Shown here: positions 51,301-60,300 of the stretch, piece after piece | Layout of the letters: every line of letters begins with the position of its first letter | Position numbering within the stretch: position 1 is the stretch's first letter | Assembly: GCA_030220185.1 (NCBI GenBank) | Contig: JASPKZ010002333.1 | Coordinates: forward strand, 868,001 to 932,000 | Origin: Diploptera punctata | Taxonomy: Eukaryota > Arthropoda > Insecta > Blattodea > Blaberidae | Direction of reading: 5' to 3' | Length of the DNA: 64,000 nucleotides | The notes under the pieces: model-generated | Database searches by the model: none | Told to the model about the DNA's origin: nothing | What the model saw: the letters and a program-made list of their open reading frames with translations, nothing else | Translations under genes and position numbers: made by a program

Positions 51301-54300
51301 TAACAAACTGTTAAATTCTCAACTTGATTTGAATGAATCCCCTTTGTTAAATTTAAAAAAAATATTGTTGTATTGTTGCTTAGATCAGTTGAAATCAATT
51401 CATAATTTGTTAACATGTCTGAATAAGGTACAGTGTACCAAAACAGCTGTCACTGAATTATATAATAAATATGAAAATAAAATAAAACTATGTTTTATTT
51501 TTATTTAATTAGTATATGTAAATTGTTGGTTGGTTGGTATCTAATGTCGAGCACTTGATAATGAAATCATTCGCTCTCTTGCACTCCAATATTTAGCAGA
51601 AAGGCTGGTCTCTTCTACAAAAGCTGGACAACGGAGGAGATGGTTTCTTTCCATATCTTCATTTAAATTGCAAAAAGGGCATTTAGGTGAATCTGTTATG
51701 CCAATTCTGTGTAGGTGTTTATTCAAGCAGTCATGTCCCGTTAGCAGTCTGAATGTTGCTACTGCAGATTTTCTTTGTATTGTAGTAATGTCATAAGCTT
51801 GTAGATTTTCCCATTCCTTTCCAGATGTTTTGGTGGTGTATTCTTCTCTAAGTTTATTGATGTATTTATTTGAGATAATTCTTTTGATAGAGTGAAAGGA
51901 AACTGGAGTAGAAGTTGGGTTTGATACAATTTTACTACCCTTCTTGGCTAGAAAATTGGCTATTTCATTGCCTGTCACTCCACAATGGGCCGGAACCCAT
52001 TGAAGTACAACTTCTTTATGTAGATGGGATAACTGTTTTATCATTTTGTGACATTCGATAATTTTGATGCTTTTGGGTGTGTGTGTCTCGTGTTATAGCG
52101 AGAATGGCTGCTTTGGAGTCACATAGAATTACAACTTTTGTAAATTTTTGGATGTGATATAAAAGATTTTGTAAACTTAAGAAAATTGCTAGAATTTCGC
52201 CATCAAAGTTTGTTGAATTTGTGTTTAGTTTACGATAAAAGGAAAAAAGTGGACATACTGCACCAGCACCAGTGCCACCATCATTTGGTAGGCTGGAGCC
52301 ATCTGTAAAAATATGCATCCATTCAGGAGCAGAGTATCTTAGATTTATTATTTCCAGTGACATTTGTTTTAAAATATATGGAGGAGTTTCAGATTTCTTG
52401 ATGTCTTCTGTTAAATGAAGGTTATATTCAATTTCCAAAAATTCTAGAGGTTTGTTTCTCATCTGCATATTTTCTTTTGAATGTGGAAGTTGCAATTTCT
52501 GTTTGATTTCTTGTACAATGCTTAAGAAGCTTTGCTGAGATTTTAAACATACTTGTGGTTTTCTTTGGGTCCAGTTATTATGGGGTAGCCTTAAAAATTT
52601 TTCATACTGTGTGATTGCTGTTTTCTCAATTTCAAATGCTATGTTTGGGTTATTTGTTAAGATTTGCATGGCAGTGATTGGTGTTGTTTTAACTGCTCCT
52701 GTTATCAGACGGAGGATTTGGTTCTGCAATTTATTAAGTTTTTCCACTTTAGTAGTTACTAGGATTTCTTCACAATATTGAAGTACAGGTTTTATGTACA
52801 TTTGGTAGAAGGTGTTTAGGGTTTGTGTGTTGCAACCCCACTTTTTCCCTGCTAATCGTTTTAATAATGGTAACCTTCGATGTTTTTATTATCAATTTCA
52901 TACATCTCAATGATGGACGAATCATATTTAAAGAGAAAAATTATACGCTCAGACCGGGACTTGAACCCGGGACCCTTGGTTTTCTAGTCCAAGTGCTCTA
53001 CCATTTGAGCTACCTGAGCAAGTACCGATCTAAACGCAAATCTTTCTCTATATACGTTGAAATTCCCGCCCACCAAATGCTTTGAAGCCTTTGCTTCTAT
53101 CTTTGCAAATGGCGGCTCCTATATTAAGAAGACATATTTGGGAATTATACATTACATTATAAATGCCAGTATGGCTATTTTCGATGTTTTTATTATCAAT
53201 TTCATACATCTCAATGATGGACAAATCATATTTAAAGAGAAAAATTATACGCTCAGACCGGGACTTGAACCCGGGACCCTTGGTTTTCCAGTCCAAGTGC
53301 TCTACCATTTGAGCTACCTGAGCAAGTACCGATCCAAACGCAAATCCCTCTCTATATACGTTGAAATTCCCGCCCACCAAATGCTTTGAAGCCTTTGCTT
53401 CTATCTTTGCAAATGGCGGCTCCTATATTAAGAAGACATATTTGGGAATTATACATTACATTATAAATGCCAGTATGGCTATTTTCGATGTTTTTATTAT
53501 CAATTTCATACATCTCAATGATGGACAAATCATATTTAAAGAGAAAAATTATACGCTCAGACCGGGACTTGAACCCGGGACCCCTGGTTTTCCAGTCCAA
53601 GTGCTCTACCATTTGAGCTACCTGAGCAAGTACCGATCCAAACGCAAATCCCTCTCTATATACGTTGAAATTCCCGCCCACCAAATGCTTTGAAGCCTTT
53701 GCTTCTATCTTTGCAAATGGCGGCTCCTATATTAAGAAGACATATTTGGGAATTATACATTACATTATAAATGCCAGTATGGCTATTTTCGATGTTTTTA
53801 TTATCAATTTCATACATCTCAATGATGGACAAATCATATTTAAAGAGAAAAATTATACGCTCAGACCGGGACTTGAACCGGGACCCTTGGTTTTCTAGTC
53901 CAAGTGCTCTACCATTTGAGCTACCTGAGCAAGTACCGATCAGGTAGCTCAAATGGTAGAGCACTTGGACTAGAAAACCAAGGGTCCCGGGTTCAAGTCC
54001 CGGTCTGAGCGTATAATTTTTCTCTTTAAATATGATTTGTCCATCATTGAGATGTACGAAATTGATAATAAAAACATCGAAAATAGCCATACTGGCATTT
54101 ATAATGTAATGTATAATTCCCAAATATGTCTTCTTAATATAGGAGCCGCCATTTGCAAAGATAGAAGCAAAGGCTTCAAAGCATTTGGTGGGCAGGAATT
54201 TCAACGTATATAGAGAAAGATTTGCGTTTAGATCGGTACTTGCTCAGGTAGCTCAAATGGTAGAGCACTTGGACTAGAAAACCAAGGGTCCCGGGTTCAA

Positions 54301-57300
54301 GTCCCGGTCTGAGCGTATAATTTTTCTCTTTAAATATGATTTGTCCATCATTGAGATGTACGAAATTGATAATAAAAACATCGAAAATAGCCATACTGGC
54401 ATTTATAATGTAATGTATAATTCCCAAATATGTCTTCTTAATATAGGAGCCGCCATTTGCAAAGATAGAAGCAAAGGCTTCAAAGCATTTGGTGGGCGGG
54501 AATTTCAACGTATATAGAGAAAGATTTGCGTTTAGATCGGTACTTGCTCAGGTAGCTCAAATGGTAGAGCACTTGGACTAGAAAACCAAGGGTCCCGGGT
54601 TCAAGTCCCGGTCTGAGCGTATAATTTTTCTCTTTAAATATGATTTGTCCATCATTGAGATGTATGAAATTGATAATAAAAACATCGAAAATAGCCATAC
54701 TGGCATTTATAATGTAATGTATAATTCCCAAATATGTCTTCTTAATATAGGAGCCGCCATTTGCAAAGATAGAAGCAAAGGCTTCAAAGCATTTGGTGGG
54801 CGGGAATTTCAACGTATATAGAGAAAGATTTGCGTTTAGATCGGTACTTGCTCAGGTAGCTCAAATGGTAGAGCACTTGGACTAGAAAACCAAGGGTCCC
54901 GGGTTCAAGTCCCGGTCTGAGCGTATAATTTTTCTCTTTAAATATGATTTGTCCATCATTGAGATGTATGAAATTGATAATAAAAACATCGAAAATAGCC
55001 ATACTGGCATTTATAATGTAATGTATAATTCCCAAATGTGTCTTCTTAATATAGGAGCCGCCATTTGCAAAGATAGAAGCAAAGGCTTCAAAGCATTTGG
55101 TGGGCGGGAATTTCAACGTATATAGAGAAAGATTTGCGTTTAGATCGGTACTTGCTCAGGTAGCTCAAATGGTAGAGCACTTGGACTAGAAAACCAAGGG
55201 TCCCGGGTTCAAGTCCCGGCCTGAGCGTATAATTTTTCTCTTTAAATATGAATGGTAACCTTGTTTCTATCTTTGTACATATATTCTCCATGTGTTTCTT
55301 CCATGTTAATTTTGTGTCCAGAGTTATTCCTAAATATTTTGCTTCATGTGTTTGAGTTAATAATTCACCCTCCAATTCCAGAGTGATGGGTAGTGGTTTC
55401 TTTCTTAATGTAAATAGTTGATAATTTGTTTTCTGTATATTTATCTTCATTAAGTTCTGGGATGTCCAATTCTCTAACTGTATTAGTGATTGTTGGGCTA
55501 TGGTTATTAATTGTTGACTTTGGTTTTTCGGTTTGGAGACCGATATTACAACATCATCAGCAGGTTTTTGTTTCGAGCTTTTCTATATGCTTAGGTAGAT
55601 CATTAATGTAGATATTGAAGAGAATGGTACTGAGTACAGAACCCTGTGGTAAACCTCGATGTGTTTGTTGGTATTTAGAGAGGTGATTATTATACTTTGT
55701 AGCGATGAACCGTTGGATGAGAAAATTGCTGATCCAGAGTAGCATATTCCCTTGAATGCCTAAAGTCTGCATTTTTTCTAATAATTTATATCTCCAAATA
55801 GAGTCATATGCTCCTTGGAAATCAACGAACATTGCCAGAGTGTCTTCTTTTCTGTTGAAACTGTCTTTAATAGCTTGACTTAGGTGTACAATTTGTTGAT
55901 TTGTTGATTGTAATTCTCTAAATCCAGCTTGATTGGGTGAAAGTAAATTATTGGTTTCTAAATACCAATTTAATCGATTTGAAATCATTTTTTCCATAAT
56001 TTTAACAATTACACTAGTTAGTGCTATTGGGCGATAATTTGAAAAAGTATTTGTTGATTTTTTTGTTTTCGAAATAGGTATTATAATAGCTTTTTTTCCA
56101 ATCATCAGGAACTTTTGTGTTCCAAGAAAGATTATAAAGGGAGAGAATTGAGTTTTGGCTTTATTGCCAAGGGTGTTTGAGAAATTCTGCATGTATATTA
56201 TCTGCTCCTGGAGATTTGTTTGATTTTAAACTATTAATGGCTATGTTTAACTCTTTAATGTTGAAATTCTTATTAAAGATATTATCTTTGTACTTGTACT
56301 GCTTGTTGATTTTATGTAATTTTTTAGGTTCTCTTTTATTGTTTTTTGTTCTTTTTTGTTCTCTGAGGACAAAGTATAGGTGTTAGCGTAGTGTTTGTTG
56401 AATTTGTTGGCTATTTCACTTTCATTTGTAATCTGTTTGTTGTTGTGGATAAATGGTGTTTTTTGCCGTTCTTTTTTATTTTGTATATTGTGTACAAATC
56501 TATATGCTTTCTGGCCATCTTTCGTATAATCCATTTTTTGGAGGAAGTTATTAAAATTTTCTCTTTTATTGCTGTTAATTTCTTTTTTGAGTTGTGCGCA
56601 CAGTTTTCTCCAATTTTGTACATCTTTTGGGTCTTTTGTTTTTTCTGCTTTATTTCTAGCGAGATCTCGGTCTATTTTCATTCTTTTCTAATTTTGAATT
56701 CCAGAAGGGTTTGTAGTTTTTAACTATTCCTCGTGGTATATATTTTTTTGCTGTTTTTAATATTATTTTGCATATAGATTTGTAATTTGATCTGACTGAA
56801 GTGATACGTTTAAAGGATTTTCAAATTTGGTTTCCAGTTCGTCTGTGTACAGTTTCCAATTGGCTTTTTTGAAGTTCCACCTGGGTTTAAGATGCATTGG
56901 AAGTAAGTTGTTATTCCCCAGTTGAATAGTAGCAATGATGGCTCTATGTCCTGAGCCAGGATCTTCTACAATTTGTTTTTTGGTTTTGGAGTATAAATTA
57001 GAAGATACAAAGAGTAAGTCAGGATTAGTTCCTGAACCAGAGTAATGTATATATGTTGGAGGATCCTCTTTGTTGTGTATTATTTCTATGGGTGTTGAAT
57101 TTAATAAGTCTTCTACAATTTTCCCTGCATTATTAGATTTGGTATAGCCCCATCGTCGTGAATGGGCATTAAAATCTCCCATTATAATTGTGTTTGTAAA
57201 TTGTATATGTAAATTGTTTGTGTTGTAGTGTATGCTATAAATTTATGTATTTGTGTTTTGCAGATAATTTGACCATTCCTCCAAAGGTTGTAGACAGTGT

Positions 57301-60300
57301 GGAACTGGTGTTGGAAAATGATGACCACATGGTTGAACAGAAACGACTACCAGGAGAAAATAATGTATGTTGCAAGAATGTGCAAGATACATATAGGTAT
57401 CTTGTTCAGTAACAATTATTTAATATTTACATAAATTCACATTTTGTTTCCTTGATTGCTGATTTAGAATTCTGATATACATATTTATAAATTTATTTTT
57501 TGGTATAAGTTAATTTATGGTGAAATTAAATGTTTCTTACCTCTCCTCATATAAATCTTCTAAGTTGCGATTTTGATCTACTTAGAAGATTTATATGAGG
57601 AGAGGTAAGAAACATTTAATTTCACCATAAATTAAACCTCATAGTGATTAATTCCTATAAAAGTTAAATATAAGTTAATTTTATTATTATTTGAATAATG
57701 TGTAATATTTATCTACAGGTTGGAATGGTTGCATGGCGTTTTACTCTCCACACACCTGAATATCCTGCTGGACGTGATATCATAGTAATAGCAAATGACA
57801 TTACTTACATGATTGGCTCTTTTGGTCCAAAAGAAGATCTTGTGTTTTATTATGCATCAGAACTTGCAAGGAAACTCAAAATTCCAAGAATCTACATTGC
57901 AGCAAATAGTGGTGCGAGAATTGGACTTGCCGAAGAAGTAAAACAATTGTTTAGAGTTGCTTGGGAAGATCCTGAAGAACCAGATAAGGTAATTTTTCTC
58001 TTAATTTGTAATATATATAAAAGTTCAGTATAAAAATTTATCCGATGAGATAGCAGAATTAATTTTAGTAATCAAATGGTAAAGAGAAAAATGTATGCCT
58101 GAACCGGGAATCGAACCCCGAACCTTCAGCTTTCGGTGCTGATGCTCTAACCATTGAGCTAATCCAGGCTTCCTTCCCATCCAAGCATAAATCCTTCCTT
58201 TACCTTACTGTCTTGGTCCCACATTCAAATGCTATGAATCATCATTCACAAATACACAATGAATGGCTTCTACCTGAAGAAGACATGAAGGGACTCCACA
58301 TAGCTATAGTATTATTTATTAAATTAATATTAAGAAGCTAAAGCTGTTACTATGATTGAAATAAGTATATTAAAGTACACTACTAAATTATTGTAATCAA
58401 ATGGTAAAGAGAAAAATTTATGCCTGAACCGGGAATCGAACCCCAAACCTTCAGCTTTCTGAAGGTTCGGGGTTCGATTCCCGGTTCAGGCATAAATTTT
58501 TCTCTTTACCATTTGATTACAATAATTTAGTAGTGTACTTTAATATACTTATTTCAATCATAGTAACAGCTTTAGCTTCTTAATATTAATTTAATAATAT
58601 TAATTTAATTAATTTTAGTATTCAAATGACCTTAAGTTTAAATATCAGTGCCAACCAATCTGGGGTTTATTTGTGGATTTTTTTCAGTCCTCTAGGGAAA
58701 TGTTGGGTCGGAATTTCAGCACCATTATCTATTTTACCATTAATCAGCATTTCATAATTAAATAAACACACTACACATAAATATACACTCATCTGTGTAT
58801 ACATTACAAGTACACATAACTTAAGTAGTATTGCCGAAGTAGTGCATGAATTTGAAATAGACTACATTAACACCATCTATCTGCCTAAGGGTGCATGTAT
58901 GTTGGAATGACAATAAATGATAAATGAACCAGTGCATACTTGCTATTATTTTATGAGCAAAGCAGTGTCTTCTGTTGGAGCAATGATAAAAGTAAGAAAA
59001 GTCAATGGTTATAGTAGCAGAGAGTGTATTTTCTAGTTCAAATTCTTATCATTAGAGAATATTTACTTTCTCTCTATCTTTTTTCTTTTTTAATTCTGCA
59101 TGGTTTTCCATCCAAATTGGAAACAATTCTGAAAAATGAATTATTTTTTAAAGTTTATTAGTCAAATTATTTATAATACAAAATTGTAAATGACAAAAAT
59201 ACTCATTGTCACTTCCTTTAAATATTAAACAAAAGTACTGTTTACATTCTCTATATGAAAAGAGAAATAAATAATTATGGTGAATTTCATTACTTTTACA
59301 AGAATTTAAGAGAATGAATTTTTTTTTATTATATGGGAATAAGTGTAGAAACTTTAGATTATAACCTGATAAGACAGATAAATTCCTGTTTAAATTGAGA
59401 TGCCTAGTAGCACAATGGTTTAGTGAACTGCTGCATAGTACCAGAGACCTTGGGTTCAAATCCCAGTTTAGGCATTCATTTTTCTATTCAAATGTTCATT
59501 TGTCCTTCAGTATGAGTGATAAATTTAAAATAAAAATGAAATCTTAAATTTAAGCATTACTAGCTACAAAAGTAGTGTTAAGAGAGAGACAAACATAAAA
59601 AAGATGATGTAGCATTTGTACAGGAAATTCTTCTTCTTCCTTCCAAGTATTAGGCCAAGGCCTGTTACGATCCTATAGAAAATTTTCCCTCCAGTGTTTC
59701 ATAGGACGGCCCAGTGATCTTCGTCCTCTTGGTATATAATTATAAACAGCTTTGGGGATCCGATTTGAACTCATTTTTCTAGATGGTGTTCCCAATTTAG
59801 TTGGTACTATTAAATATATTCCACTATTATTATGCTTTCAAGTCTTATACGAGAATTTCCCTCAAACGCTGGAGGGAAAATTTTCTATAGGATCGTAACA
59901 GGCCTTGGCCTAATACTTGGAAGGAAGAAGAAGAAGAAATATATTCCAAAATTGGCATAGTCTTCAATTCTTTTAAGATATCGGTGTTCCTTTTCCGATC
60001 CCATCTGGTGTAACCCGCTGTTCTGCGCATGAATCTCATTTCACAAGCCATTATTCGGCTTTCATGTTGTCTTTTTAGTGTCCATGCTTCACTACCATAG
60101 GTCAACACTGATCTAGCCAAAGTGTTATATAAACGTAATCTGGTGTTTTTTTGTACAAGGGATGGTTTCATAACTTGATTAATAATTCCCAAACTTTTAT
60201 TATAACTAGTAATTTTTTCAGGGATATCCTTTTCATCCCAGATAGAGAGATAATATCCAAGATATTTAAATTGGTTAGATATCTCTAAAATTTTATTCTG

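Larger units (their letters stand above)
50340..51511. mobile_element. Penelope-type foldback, interrupted by a SINE
   Basis: Left arm 50345-50546 and right arm about 51325-51510 are inverted copies. A second inverted repeat lies inside (51150-51190 and 51225-51265). ACCTCAAAATATAACTTCCT near 51103 is the shared terminus. A minus/plus pair of frames around 51266-51508 ([15 protein letters not shown]) may be PLE-derived but is not recognised. Confidence 0.72.
51528..57202 (-). mobile_element. I-group LINE with endonuclease, RT and RNase H, copy 2
   Basis: Flanked by GTATATGTAAATTGTT (51512-51527 and 57203-57218), tail GGTTGGTTGG at the left. It is longer than copy 1, reaching the C-terminal half of the endonuclease, and almost identical where they overlap. 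It is interrupted by the tRNA-headed array (52878-55250) and a few small deletions. Confidence 0.93.

Noticed and set aside
54020..54110. Hammerhead in the spacer of the 304-bp unit (TTGAGATG...CATCGAA and a GCCA/TGGC hairpin)
   Set aside because: The core lacks the N7 base, the would-be stem II uses core bases, and relatives T4 and T10 do not keep the pairing.
53939..55235. Functional tRNA genes in the 304-bp array and at other tRNA-like modules
   Set aside because: The modules have A/B boxes and near-cloverleaf folds, but anticodon loops are mismatched or odd (CTAGAAA, ACGGAAA, CCGGCAA), position 33 is often not U, and every copy sits in a mobile repeat with target-site duplications.
52905..55250. 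CRISPR-like or protein-coding tandem array (eight open frames of about 110 codons)
   Set aside because: The repeat unit is 304 bp with no short repeat/spacer alternation, and the frames are identical read-through of the same unit on both strands in a eukaryotic intron.
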